Positions 1-9,281 of a stretch of 9,633 nucleotides of DNA are shown here, in pieces; the first letter of the stretch is position 1; the number at the start of each line of letters is the position of its first letter. This DNA comes from Pelomonas sp036401055 (GTDB taxonomy: Bacteria; Pseudomonadota; Gammaproteobacteria; Burkholderiales; Burkholderiaceae_C), in the NCBI GenBank assembly GCA_036401055.1, contig DASWWC010000150.1, positions 1 through 9,633 of the forward strand, read 5' to 3'. The translations under genes and the position numbers were made by a program. The notes under the pieces are model-generated. The model was not told where the DNA came from. It did no database searches and worked only from the letters and a program-made list of their open reading frames with translations.

Positions 1-1942
<1,942 letters not shown>

Positions 1943-2107
1943 AGAGGCGTCCTTTGCCTGCCTCCACAGGCTTGTCTCCGAGATTGCGCAGTCGATGCCG
2001 CGCTCGTTTCGTGTCTGGCGGGCATCGTGTCCCAAAGCGATTCGCCTGTCCATCGACGCGGGAACGCCCGACCCTCGACATTGTGTCAAGTTGGAGCAAC
2101 TCGGTGC
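1943..2107. promoter_or_regulatory. Divergent intergenic region with candidate activator sites
   Basis: Gap between the activator gene and the sigma-54 promoter of the pedF operon; no convincing gene is seen. It contains GTGTC at 2011-2015, 2027-2031 and 2083-2087, plus two short inverted repeats: GACA-TTG-TGTC (2077-2087) and AGTTG-GAG-CAACT (2089-2101). The two left-hand GTGTC copies lie about 80-100 bases upstream of the -24 element, a usual distance for an upstream activating sequence. On the minus strand an exact TTGACA (2089-2084) could be a -35 box for the activator gene, but no good -10 box follows at 16-18 bases. Assignment as operators is a guess from position and symmetry. Confidence 0.35.
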
Positions 2108-2123
2108 TGGCATGTGGCTTGCA
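2108..2123 (+). promoter_or_regulatory. Sigma-54 (-24/-12) promoter of the pedF operon
   Basis: TGGCATGTGGCTTGCA matches the sigma-54 consensus TGGCACG-N4-TTGCW except for one base in the -24 block (T for C at 2113). The invariant GG (2109-2110) and GC (2121-2122) are separated by exactly 10 bases. Transcription would begin near 2134, leaving a leader of about 48 bases before the pedF start codon. A sigma-54 activator gene lies directly upstream on the other strand, which strongly supports the call. Confidence 0.85.
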
Positions 2124-2181
2124 GAAAGCCTGGCGAGCCCTCGCAGGCCATTCAGACCTCGACAACGACGGAGACAGCTTC

Positions 2182-2658
2182 ATGAAACTCAACCAACCCC
2201 TCGTCATCGGCGGCATCTTGTGCCTGGCCGCGGCCGCGGCGGCCATGCAGGCCTGGGCACACGGGGACGTCACCCCCCAAGCCGTGGATACATCCAGCCT
2301 GCCGCAACTCGGCGAAGGGTGGCGCGCCGAGAACCCCTACCGCGCCAATGACGCCGCCATCAAGATCGGCTCCTCGGCCTACAACCAGAACTGCGCCCGC
2401 TGCCACGGTCTGGAGGCCATCTCCGGCGGCATCGCGCCTGACCTGCGAAAGCTGGACAACGACTGCGCCACGCTGAAGGATGAGGCCAAGAAGGCAGCCT
2501 GCGTTAAGGAGAACGACGACTACTTCCTGAACACCGTGCGCCATGGCCGCAGCCGCAACGGCGCCGTCTACATGCCTCCATTCGAAGGCGTGTTCACGCA
2601 GGAAGCGATCTGGGCCGTCAAGTCTTACCTCGAGGCGCACCGGGAGAAGCCGCTGTGA
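2182..2658 (+). CDS. pedF: Cytochrome c-550 PedF, electron acceptor of a PQQ alcohol dehydrogenase
   Basis: Periplasmic monohaem c-type cytochrome of 158 residues; PedF/ExaB-type cytochromes take electrons from quinoprotein ethanol dehydrogenases and pass them to the respiratory chain. The ATG is preceded by CGGAGAC (2169-2175). The signal peptide is residues 1-26 with likely cleavage after AWA. The haem site is CARCH (71-75), and the likely axial methionine is M131 in VYMPPF, a motif placed as in this family. Two further cysteines, C95 and C107, flank a short acidic/lysine-rich segment and could form a disulfide. The segment NDDYFLNTVRHGRSRNG (111-127) also fits the PedF family. First gene after the sigma-54 promoter; its stop codon overlaps the next start. 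In Pseudomonas the equivalent gene sits beside its dehydrogenase gene, but none is visible here. The longer open frame upstream (from 1954) lacks a signal peptide at its start and crosses the promoter, so it was not used. Confidence 0.93.
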   Translation: MKLNQPLVIGGILCLAAAAAAMQAWAHGDVTPQAVDTSSLPQLGEGWRAENPYRANDAAIKIGSSAYNQNCARCHGLEAISGGIAPDLRKLDNDCATLKDEAKKAACVKENDDYFLNTVRHGRSRNGAVYMPPFEGVFTQEAIWAVKSYLEAHREKPL

Positions 2659-3476
2659 AGCGCCGGGCTCTCCTCGGCTGGGGCCTGGCCGCGGCCGCCT
2701 GGGGCGGCGGGGCGCGTGCCGCCACGCTGGCCCAGGTCCGCGAGCGCGGCCGTCTCATCGTCGGTCTCTACGAGGACATGCCGCCCTTCAACGTCAAGGG
2801 CAAGGGCATCGACGTCGAGCTGGGCCAGGCGCTGGCGGAAGCCATTGGCGTCAAATTCTCACCGTTGCCGTTCAATGCGGACGAGAACATGGCCGACGAC
2901 CTGCGCAACATGGTCTGGAAAGGCCACTACCTCGGTTACGGCCCCGCCGACGTGCTGATGCATGTCCCGGTGGACCGCCCGCTGATCGAGGCCACGCCAC
3001 AGGCGCGCATCTTCGGCCCCTACTACCGGGAGCGCGTGATGCTGGCGCGCCGCGTCGACGAACTGCCCGTGCTGGACAACCTGTCACAGCTCGGATCGCG
3101 CAAGGTGGCCGTGCCCGGCCAGACGCTGGCCGGCTGGCTGATGATCGGCGCGGATGGCGGCGCCTATCGCGAGCAACTGCTGACGCAGTGGAAAGACGGC
3201 TGCGAGGCCGCCCGCGCGCTGCAACGCGGCGAGGTGGCCGCGGCGGCGGGCCTGGCGTCGGAACTTGAGGCCGTGCTGGCGGGCGACGCTGCCTATCGCA
3301 TCGAGCCGCTGCCATCGCCGCGTGCGCCCCGCGAAGGCTGGGCCGCCGGCATGGCCGTGAAGCGCGATGCGACCGGCCTCGCCGAGGCGCTGCAAGAGGC
3401 GCTGAACGGCCTGGCGCAGTCCGGCCGCGTGGGCGAGATCTTTGCCAAGTACAAGGTGGTCTGGCGTCCGGCCTGA
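2655..3476 (+). CDS. Quinoprotein dehydrogenase-associated periplasmic solute-binding protein (MxaJ/XoxJ-like)
   Basis: Exported protein of 273 residues with the family-3 solute-binding fold. The GTG start overlaps the pedF stop (GTGA, 2655-2658) and has GGGAG at 2642-2646, so translation is probably coupled. The signal peptide runs to about residue 22 (ARA/A); it carries KRR but no full Tat motif. Mature start: the L-A-Q-V-R-E-R-G-R-L-I-V-G-L pattern (25-38), then PPFNVKGKGIDVELGQALAE (43-62), typical of the fold. The segment ADVLMHVPVDRPLIEATPQA (98-117) followed by FGPYYRERVML is characteristic of the subgroup found next to quinoprotein dehydrogenases. No ABC permease or ATPase gene is adjacent, so a role in ordinary uptake is not implied. 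Relatives MxaJ and XoxJ are thought to help methanol dehydrogenase maturation or activity. The same cytochrome c-550 then binding-protein order occurs in Pseudomonas ped/exa loci (from memory). Confidence 0.88.
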   Translation: MKRRALLGWGLAAAAWGGGARAATLAQVRERGRLIVGLYEDMPPFNVKGKGIDVELGQALAEAIGVKFSPLPFNADENMADDLRNMVWKGHYLGYGPADVLMHVPVDRPLIEATPQARIFGPYYRERVMLARRVDELPVLDNLSQLGSRKVAVPGQTLAGWLMIGADGGAYREQLLTQWKDGCEAARALQRGEVAAAAGLASELEAVLAGDAAYRIEPLPSPRAPREGWAAGMAVKRDATGLAEALQEALNGLAQSGRVGEIFAKYKVVWRPA

Positions 3477-3509
3477 ACGGCCGCGACCAGACCCCATCGG
3501 AGACCTTTC

Positions 3510-5630
3510 ATGAGACAGCAGTTCGCGCCCGTCGCGCGACGTACGGCCCTCGCGCTGGCTGCCGCCAGCGCCGCAGTGGCCCTCGCCGACCCCGCGCCCG
3601 TCAAGCTGGAGCCCGTCGTCATCACCGCCACGCGCAGCGAGGCGGCGGGCTTCGACCTGCCCGCATCCATCGACCGCCTGGACGGCGATGCGCTGCGCGC
3701 CGGGCGCGCCCAGGTCAACCTCTCCGAGGGGCTGGGTGGCGTTCCTGGCCTGCTGGCGCGCGACCGCCAGAATTACGCGCAAGACGTGCAGATCTCCGTG
3801 CGCGGCTTTGGCGCCCGCGCCAGCTTCGGCATCCGCGGCGTGCGCGTCTACGTGGACGACATTCCCGCCACGCTGCCCGACGGCCAGGGCCAGATCACCA
3901 ACGTCGAAATCGGCACGGTGGGCCGCGTGGAGGTACTGCGCGGGCCGTTCTCGGCGCTGTACGGCAACTCGTCGGGTGGCGTCATCAGCATCTATTCCGA
4001 GACCCCCGTCGGCCCGCCCAGGCTGGACGCCAGCATCTCGTTCGGCAGCGACGGCCTGCGCCGCCTGGCCGCCTCCAGCAGCGGCAAGGCGGGCGGCTTC
4101 GCCTACACGCTGGGCGCCAGCCGCTTCGAGACCGATGGCTACCGCCAGCACAGCCAGACCGAACGTCGCCTGGGCAATGCGCGGCTGAGCTGGAAGCTCG
4201 GCAGCGACACGCAGCTGACCCTGGTCGCCAACAACGTCGAGCTGCCCGAGGCCCAGGACCCACTGGGCCTGACCCGTGTGCAATGGCAGGCCGATCCGCG
4301 CGGCGTCGACCCGTCTGCGCTGAGCTTCAACACGCGCAAGACGATGAAGCAGGCCCAGGGTGGTCTGGTGCTGGAACACGGCATCGACGACGCCAACAGC
4401 CTGCGCGTGATGGTCTATCAGGGCCACCGCACGACGACGCAGTTCCAGTCCATCCCCGTGGCTACACAAGCCGCGGCGCTTCACCCCGGCGGCGTCATCG
4501 ACCTGTCGCGCGACTACGAGGGTGCTGACATCCGGTGGCGCTGGAAAGGCGCCACGGGCAGCCTCGTCGCCGGCATCGCGGCCGACGAGCTGCGCGAGCA
4601 CCGCGTGGGCTACCAGAACTTCATCGGCTCCACGCTGGGCGTGCAGGGTGCACTGCGCCGCGACGAGACCAATCGCGTCAGCAATGCCGACCCGTATCTG
4701 CAGGCCCAGTGGCAACCGACACCGAGTTGGCTGATCAGCGCCGGCGTGCGCCGCAGCAAGGTGGACTTCCGCTCCGCCGACGCCTACATCACCCGGACCA
4801 ACCCCGACGACAGCGGCAGCGCGAGCTACGCTGCCACACTGCCCGTACTGGGCCTGAGCTACGCGGTGGACGAACGCCTGCGCGCCTACGTCACCGCCGG
4901 CCGCGGCTTCGAGACGCCCACCTTGAACGAGCTGGCTTACCGGGCCAGCGGCGGCACGGGGCTGAACTTCGCATTGCAGGCATCGCTCAGCCGCAGCGTC
5001 GAGGTGGGTCTCAAGACCAGGCCGTGGGATGGCACCGAATTCACACTGGCGCTGTTCCAGACCGGCACGACGAACGAGATCGTTACGCAGACCAACGTGG
5101 GTGGGCGCGCCACCTACCAGAATGCCGGCGCCACGCGCCGCCGCGGCCTGGAAGCCTCGGGATCGTTGCAGATCTCGCCCACGCTGCAGGCACAGCTCGC
5201 AGCGACCTGGCTGGACGCGCGCTACCGCGACAGCTTCCTGACCTGCACGGCCACGCCCTGCGCCGCGGCCAACCAGCAGGTGAATGCCACCAACCGCATC
5301 CCTGGCATCGCGCGCACGGCCGTCTACGGCGCGCTGACCTGGCAGCCCATTGGTGGCTGGCGGCTGGGTGCCGAGGCGCGGTCGCTGAGCAAGGTCTACG
5401 TGAACGACCTGAACAGCGACGCCGCGCCCGGCTTCGCCACCCTGGCGGCCTATGCGGGCTACCAGCTCAGCCTCGGAGCCTGGGATGTCGGCGCGCTGCT
5501 GCGCGTGGACAACTTGGCCAACCGTCGCTACGCCGGCTCCGTCATCGTGAACGACGGCAACAGCCGCTTCTTCGAGCCGGCACCGGGCCGCAGCTGGCTG
5601 GCCAGCGCCAACGTCAGCTACCGCTTCTGA
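3510..5630 (+). CDS. pqqU: TonB-dependent outer-membrane receptor, PqqU (YncD)-like PQQ importer
   Basis: TonB-dependent transporter of 706 residues. The ATG has CGGAGAC at 3498-3504. Signal peptide 1-26 (ALA/D), TonB-box-like EPVVITATR (34-42), plug domain about 45-165 and a 22-strand-type barrel ending in aromatic F706 (SYRF). It strongly recalls E. coli YncD, recently shown to be the PQQ transporter PqqU. Shared blocks, compared from memory, include NLSEGLGGVPG (70-80), RQNYAQD (86-92), the RGFGAR/GIRGVRVYVD region (98-116), PDGQGQ (123-128) and EVLRGPFSALYGNSSGGV (141-158). Later matches are GRGFETPTLNELAYR in the barrel and the C-terminal GSVIVN...FEPAPGR block. The cysteine pair C579/C584 falls in a loop where YncD also has a CxxxxC pair. 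Its place between PQQ-enzyme accessory genes independently supports PQQ as ligand. Function is inferred; a close paralogue with another ligand is possible. Confidence 0.86.
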   Translation: MRQQFAPVARRTALALAAASAAVALADPAPVKLEPVVITATRSEAAGFDLPASIDRLDGDALRAGRAQVNLSEGLGGVPGLLARDRQNYAQDVQISVRGFGARASFGIRGVRVYVDDIPATLPDGQGQITNVEIGTVGRVEVLRGPFSALYGNSSGGVISIYSETPVGPPRLDASISFGSDGLRRLAASSSGKAGGFAYTLGASRFETDGYRQHSQTERRLGNARLSWKLGSDTQLTLVANNVELPEAQDPLGLTRVQWQADPRGVDPSALSFNTRKTMKQAQGGLVLEHGIDDANSLRVMVYQGHRTTTQFQSIPVATQAAALHPGGVIDLSRDYEGADIRWRWKGATGSLVAGIAADELREHRVGYQNFIGSTLGVQGALRRDETNRVSNADPYLQAQWQPTPSWLISAGVRRSKVDFRSADAYITRTNPDDSGSASYAATLPVLGLSYAVDERLRAYVTAGRGFETPTLNELAYRASGGTGLNFALQASLSRSVEVGLKTRPWDGTEFTLALFQTGTTNEIVTQTNVGGRATYQNAGATRRRGLEASGSLQISPTLQAQLAATWLDARYRDSFLTCTATPCAAANQQVNATNRIPGIARTAVYGALTWQPIGGWRLGAEARSLSKVYVNDLNSDAAPGFATLAAYAGYQLSLGAWDVGALLRVDNLANRRYAGSVIVNDGNSRFFEPAPGRSWLASANVSYRF

Positions 5631-5641
5631 GGACCTTCACC

Positions 5642-6583
5642 ATGCACCGACTGCTGCCCTCGCTCACCCTGCTCGTCGCCGCCATCGCCTCGGCCCACGC
5701 CGGCCCGCTGGCCTATGTCTCCAACGAGGGATCGGGCACGCTGAGCGTCATCGACACCGAGACCGACGCCGTGCTTTACGAGCTGCCGGCCGGTGCGAAG
5801 CCGCGCGGCGCCGTCGTCAGCCCCGACGGCCGTCGCGCCTATGTGAGCGACCAGCCCGGCAATCGCCTTGTCGTTGTCGATCTCGCCGCGCGCCGCCTGG
5901 CCGGCGAGATTCCGCTGGGCGAGTCGCCGGAAGGGCTGGGCCAGTCGCCAGACGGGCGCTGGGTCACGGCCGCGGTCGAGGAGGCCAACGAGGTGGTCTT
6001 CGTCGACACGCGCACGATGGCGAGGAGCTTCGCCGTCAAGGTGCGCGGCAAGAACCCCGAGCACGCGGTGTTCAGCCCGGACGGCCGCTGGGTGCTGGTC
6101 AGCGCCGAGGAGGGCGGTGCCGTGGACGTCATCGACGTCGAGAAGCGCAGCCAGGTCGCGCAGATCCCGGTGGGCACACGGCCGCGCGGCATCGGCTTCT
6201 CGCCGGATGGGCGCCGCGCTTTCGTCGCCGCCGAGATGTCCAGCGAGATCTACGTCATCAACACACAGACCTTCACGGTGTCCAACAAGCTCAAGGCTGG
6301 CGCCAAGAGCAACGGCATCAGCGTGCATCCCGACGGCAAGCGCGTCTTCATCTCCAACGGCGGCGACGCCAGCGTGTCTGTGCTGGATGTGGAGCGCATG
6401 GCCCTGGTGGCCACCATCCCCGTCGGCCAGCGACCCTGGAACATGGCCCTCACGCCCGATGGACGCAAGCTCTATGTGGCCTGCGGGCGCTCGGGCGCGG
6501 TGTCGGTCATCGACACCGAGACGCAGCAGCGCGTGGCTGACGTGGCAGTGGGCAAGCTGCCCTGGGGCGTGGTGATCCGCTGA
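5642..6583 (+). CDS. PQQ-catabolism-associated YVTN beta-propeller protein
   Basis: Exported protein of 313 residues; 11 bases separate it from the receptor gene, and its Shine-Dalgarno site GAGGA (5629-5633) overlaps that gene's stop codon. Signal peptide 1-20 (AHA/G). The rest is seven YVTN-type repeats, one per propeller blade, each of the pattern [aromatic-V-S/A...VxVIDxxT...VGxxPxGxxxSPDGRR]. They begin near AYVSNEGSG, AYVSDQPGN, VTAAVEEAN, VLVSAEEGG, AFVAAEMSS, VFISNGGDA and LYVACGRSG. The length matches the family of beta-propeller proteins found with PQQ-dependent alcohol oxidation clusters. Its biochemical role is not established; a periplasmic scaffold or ligand-carrying role is possible. 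It lies between two TonB-dependent receptors, which fits a periplasmic job linked to transport or enzyme assembly. Last gene of the tight operon. The reading frame stays open far upstream inside the receptor gene, but the signal peptide and ribosome site fix this start. Confidence 0.9.
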   Translation: MHRLLPSLTLLVAAIASAHAGPLAYVSNEGSGTLSVIDTETDAVLYELPAGAKPRGAVVSPDGRRAYVSDQPGNRLVVVDLAARRLAGEIPLGESPEGLGQSPDGRWVTAAVEEANEVVFVDTRTMARSFAVKVRGKNPEHAVFSPDGRWVLVSAEEGGAVDVIDVEKRSQVAQIPVGTRPRGIGFSPDGRRAFVAAEMSSEIYVINTQTFTVSNKLKAGAKSNGISVHPDGKRVFISNGGDASVSVLDVERMALVATIPVGQRPWNMALTPDGRKLYVACGRSGAVSVIDTETQQRVADVAVGKLPWGVVIR

Positions 6584-6629
6584 GTGCTCCAGCGTGGCGC
6601 ATGACGCGGTAGTTCCTCGGGGGCTGTGA

Positions 6630-6644
6630 CGGGAAATCTTCCCG
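6630..6644. repeat. Inverted repeat between propeller and second receptor genes
   Basis: CGGGAA-ATC-TTCCCG: perfect 6-base arms around a 3-base centre, in the 129-base gap 6584-6712. A competing pairing, CTCGGG (6616-6621) with CCCGAG (6641-6646), is also possible. No run of T follows, so it is a poor intrinsic terminator; it may be an operator for the downstream receptor or a transcript-end hairpin. No sigma-54 promoter was seen in this gap. A weak sigma-70-like TTGCCG (from about 6677) has no well-spaced -10 box. Confidence 0.4.
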
Positions 6645-6712
6645 AGCTCTGCGCGCCCTCGCTCCAAAGAATCACTTGCCGCACCGCATCGATTCTTAGA
6701 ACGGAGACCCAC

Positions 6713-9223
6713 ATGCCCCGCCACCCCCTGCGCCCGCACCGAATCGCGTTCGCCAGCGCTGCGGCGCTGGCTTGCCTCGTTTCGACGACCACCCTCGCCC
6801 AGGTCCAACTGGCGCGCGTCGAAGTCGTCGGCGTGTCGCCCGTTCCTGGCGTGGATGTACCGCGCGACGCCATCCCCGCGAACGTGCAGACCGCACGTGC
6901 CGCGGACATCGAACGCAGCCAGGCCCTGGACCTGAGCGCCTTCATGAACCGCCGCTTGGGCAGCGTCCATCTCAACGAGGTGCAGGGCAATCCCCTGCAG
7001 CCCGACCTGAACTTCCGCGGCTATACGGCTTCTCCCCTGCTGGGCACCCAGCAGGGCCTGTCGCTGTACCTCGATGGCGTGCGGCGCAACCAACCCTTCG
7101 GCGACGTGGTGAGCTGGGACCTCATCCCCAAGGCCGCCATCGCTTCGATCACGCTCAACCCCGGCTCCAACCCGCTGTTCGGGCTCAACACGCTGGGCGG
7201 CGCGCTGACGGTGCAAACCAAGGACGGCCTGAAGAACCCCGGCACCTCACTGCAGGCGACGGCCGGCTCGCACGGCCGCGGCGCGGTCGAGTTCGAGCAC
7301 GGAGGCAGCACCGCAGAGGGCACGCACTGGTACGCCGCCAGCAACTGGTTCCACGAACGCGGCTGGCGCACCGATTCGCCCTCCAACGTGGCCCAGCTCT
7401 TCGGCAAGCTGGGCCACCGCATCGGCGACACCGACGCGGCCCTGACCGCTTCGTTTGCGGACACCCGGCTGCACGGCAATGGCCTGCAGGAGCAGCGCTT
7501 CCTGCAGCGCGACCGCGCCAGCGTCTATACGAAGCCCGACATCACGAAGAACCGATCGGCCCTCCTCAACCTCGCGTTGTCGCAGGCGCTCAACTCGCAA
7601 TGGACGCTGAGCGCAAATGCCTACGCCCGCCACATCGGCACCCGCACCTACAACGGCGACCTCAACGACGACGCACTGGACCAGTCTCTCTACCAGCCCA
7701 ACGCCACCGAGCGCGCCGCGTTGACGGGCGCGGGCTACACCGGCTTTCCCACCTCGGGCGAAACCGCCGCCACCGCGCCATTTCCGAAATGGCGCTGCAT
7801 CGCCCAGGCACTGCTGCGCGACGAGCCGGGCGAGAAGTGCAACGGCGTCATCAACCAGACCCGCACACGCCAGAGCAACTACGGCGTCACTGCCCAGATC
7901 GGCTACGACGGCCCGCTTTGGGGCCTGCCCGCCCAATCCCTCATTGGCGCAGCGGCGGACTTCAACCGCAGCCACTTCCTCCAGAGCGCCGAGCTGGGCT
8001 ACCTGAACGCTGACCACAGCATCACCGGTGTTGGCGCCTTTGGCGACGGTGTGACGGGCGGCGACGTGGACGGCGCGCCGTACGACACCCGCGTCGACCT
8101 GTCAGGCCGCGTGCGCAATCTCAGCCTCTTCGCCAGCACCGTACTCACCGTCGCAAACGGCACCCATCTGACGCTGTCCGGCCGCTACAACCGCGGCACG
8201 GTGCGCAACCGCGACGCCATCACCCCCGGCGGCGGCCCCGGCTCGCTGGACGGCGACCACCGATTCAGCCGCCTCAACCCCGCCATCGGCCTGACCTTCA
8301 CGCCGACAGCCGGCGTCAACGCGTGGGCGGGCGTGAGCCAGGGCAGCCGCGACCCTTCTGCGATCGAGTTGGGCTGCGCCGACCCGGCCAACCCCTGCAA
8401 GCTGCCCAACGCATTTGCCGGCGACCCGCCGCTGAAGCAGGTTGTGACGACGACGATGGAGGCCGGTGTGCGCGGCGGGGGCACGGGCCAGCCGCTGACG
8501 TGGAGCCTGGGCCTGTTCCGCTCCGACAACCGCGACGACCTGCTGTTCGTCGCCGACAACGCCGCCGGCTTCGGCTACTTCAAGAACTTCGGCAAGACGC
8601 GCCGCCAGGGCGTGGAGCTGGGCCTGAGCGGCCAGCCCGCCAAGGGACTGGCGGTGGGTGCCAACCTGACCCTGCTGGACGCCACCTATCGCACCGCCGA
8701 GGTCGTCAACGGGGCGTCGAGCAGCGCCAACGACGCGGCCCGGTCCGGCCTGCCCGGCGTCAATGGCACGCTGGCGGTCCGCCCCGGCGACCGCCTGCCG
8801 CTGCTGCCACGCCGCATGCTCAAGCTCTACGCCGACCTCGACCTCGGCGACGCCTGGTCCCTGGGCGCCGACGCCGTCGCGATGGGCCGCGCATCGGCAC
8901 GCGGCAACGAGAACGGCCTGCACCGGCCCGATGGCGTTTACTACCTCGGGCCCGGCCACAGCGCCGGCTATGCGGTGCTCAACGTGAACGCGGCCTGGCG
9001 GCCGACGAAGGGGCTCAAGCTGTTTGCGCAGGTGACCAACCTACTGGACCGCGCCTACAGCACCGCCGCCCAGCTCGGCCCCACGGCCTTCGACGACGCA
9101 GGCAACTTCCAAAGCCGCCCCTTCCAGCCCAATGCCAATGGCGAGCGCCCGCTGCGCCACGCCACCTTCTACGCGCCGGGCGCGCCGCGCAGCGTGTCGC
9201 TGGCTTTGAAGTACAGCTTCTGA
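6713..9223 (+). CDS. TonB-dependent outer-membrane receptor, ligand unknown
   Basis: TonB-dependent receptor of 836 residues. The ATG has CGGAGAC at 6702-6708, 4 bases away. Signal peptide about 1-30 (TLAQ/V) and TonB-box-like RVEVVGVSP (35-43). The plug domain, about 50-165, includes NEVQGNPLQPDLNFRGYTAS (in the 85-110 region), SLYLDGVRRNQPFGD and GSNPLFGLNTLGGAL. The barrel ends LALKYSF with a terminal aromatic. The plug wording belongs to a widespread receptor subgroup distinct from PqqU/YncD and from classic siderophore receptors. Two cysteine pairs in predicted outer loops, C362/C376 and C555/C562, may form disulfides. The gene follows the PqqU-propeller operon after 129 bases and may be read through from it or have its own promoter. 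From context it could import a lanthanide chelate, PQQ in another form, or a growth substrate; none is shown by the sequence. Confidence 0.92.
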   Translation: MPRHPLRPHRIAFASAAALACLVSTTTLAQVQLARVEVVGVSPVPGVDVPRDAIPANVQTARAADIERSQALDLSAFMNRRLGSVHLNEVQGNPLQPDLNFRGYTASPLLGTQQGLSLYLDGVRRNQPFGDVVSWDLIPKAAIASITLNPGSNPLFGLNTLGGALTVQTKDGLKNPGTSLQATAGSHGRGAVEFEHGGSTAEGTHWYAASNWFHERGWRTDSPSNVAQLFGKLGHRIGDTDAALTASFADTRLHGNGLQEQRFLQRDRASVYTKPDITKNRSALLNLALSQALNSQWTLSANAYARHIGTRTYNGDLNDDALDQSLYQPNATERAALTGAGYTGFPTSGETAATAPFPKWRCIAQALLRDEPGEKCNGVINQTRTRQSNYGVTAQIGYDGPLWGLPAQSLIGAAADFNRSHFLQSAELGYLNADHSITGVGAFGDGVTGGDVDGAPYDTRVDLSGRVRNLSLFASTVLTVANGTHLTLSGRYNRGTVRNRDAITPGGGPGSLDGDHRFSRLNPAIGLTFTPTAGVNAWAGVSQGSRDPSAIELGCADPANPCKLPNAFAGDPPLKQVVTTTMEAGVRGGGTGQPLTWSLGLFRSDNRDDLLFVADNAAGFGYFKNFGKTRRQGVELGLSGQPAKGLAVGANLTLLDATYRTAEVVNGASSSANDAARSGLPGVNGTLAVRPGDRLPLLPRRMLKLYADLDLGDAWSLGADAVAMGRASARGNENGLHRPDGVYYLGPGHSAGYAVLNVNAAWRPTKGLKLFAQVTNLLDRAYSTAAQLGPTAFDDAGNFQSRPFQPNANGERPLRHATFYAPGAPRSVSLALKYSF

Positions 9224-9230
9224 GCCGACT

Positions 9231-9247
9231 CCAGGCCATGCGCCTGG
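9231..9247 (+). terminator. Possible terminator hairpin after second receptor
   Basis: CCAGGC-CATGC-GCCTGG is a perfect 6-base stem with a 5-base loop, beginning 8 bases after the receptor stop codon. It is followed by GTTAGTCC rather than a T run, so an intrinsic terminator is only possible; it may instead protect the transcript 3' end. Confidence 0.4.
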
Positions 9248-9281
9248 GTTAGTCCTGGGAGGCTGCTGCGCGCTGCCACAA

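Noticed and set aside
2028..2051. Possible minus-strand sigma-54 promoter for the activator gene (TGGACAG...TCGC)
   Set aside because: The GG and GC are 11 bases apart instead of 10 and the -12 block lacks TTGC.
3084..4715. 543-codon minus-strand open frame across the binding-protein and PqqU-like genes
   Set aside because: It runs opposite two well-supported coding regions and has low-complexity composition; it is a codon-bias shadow.
4535..5641. In-frame upstream extension of the propeller gene inside the receptor gene (369 codons)
   Set aside because: The extension is Arg/Gln/His-rich noise out of frame with the receptor. The signal peptide and GAGGA site mark the true start at 5642.
6590..6612. 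TGGCGCATGACGCGG as a sigma-54 promoter for the second receptor
   Set aside because: No GC pair at the required 10-base spacing; the -12 element is missing.
5618..7216. 532-codon minus-strand open frame opposite the propeller and second receptor
   Set aside because: Antisense shadow without signal peptide, domain or ribosome site; both plus-strand genes are clear.
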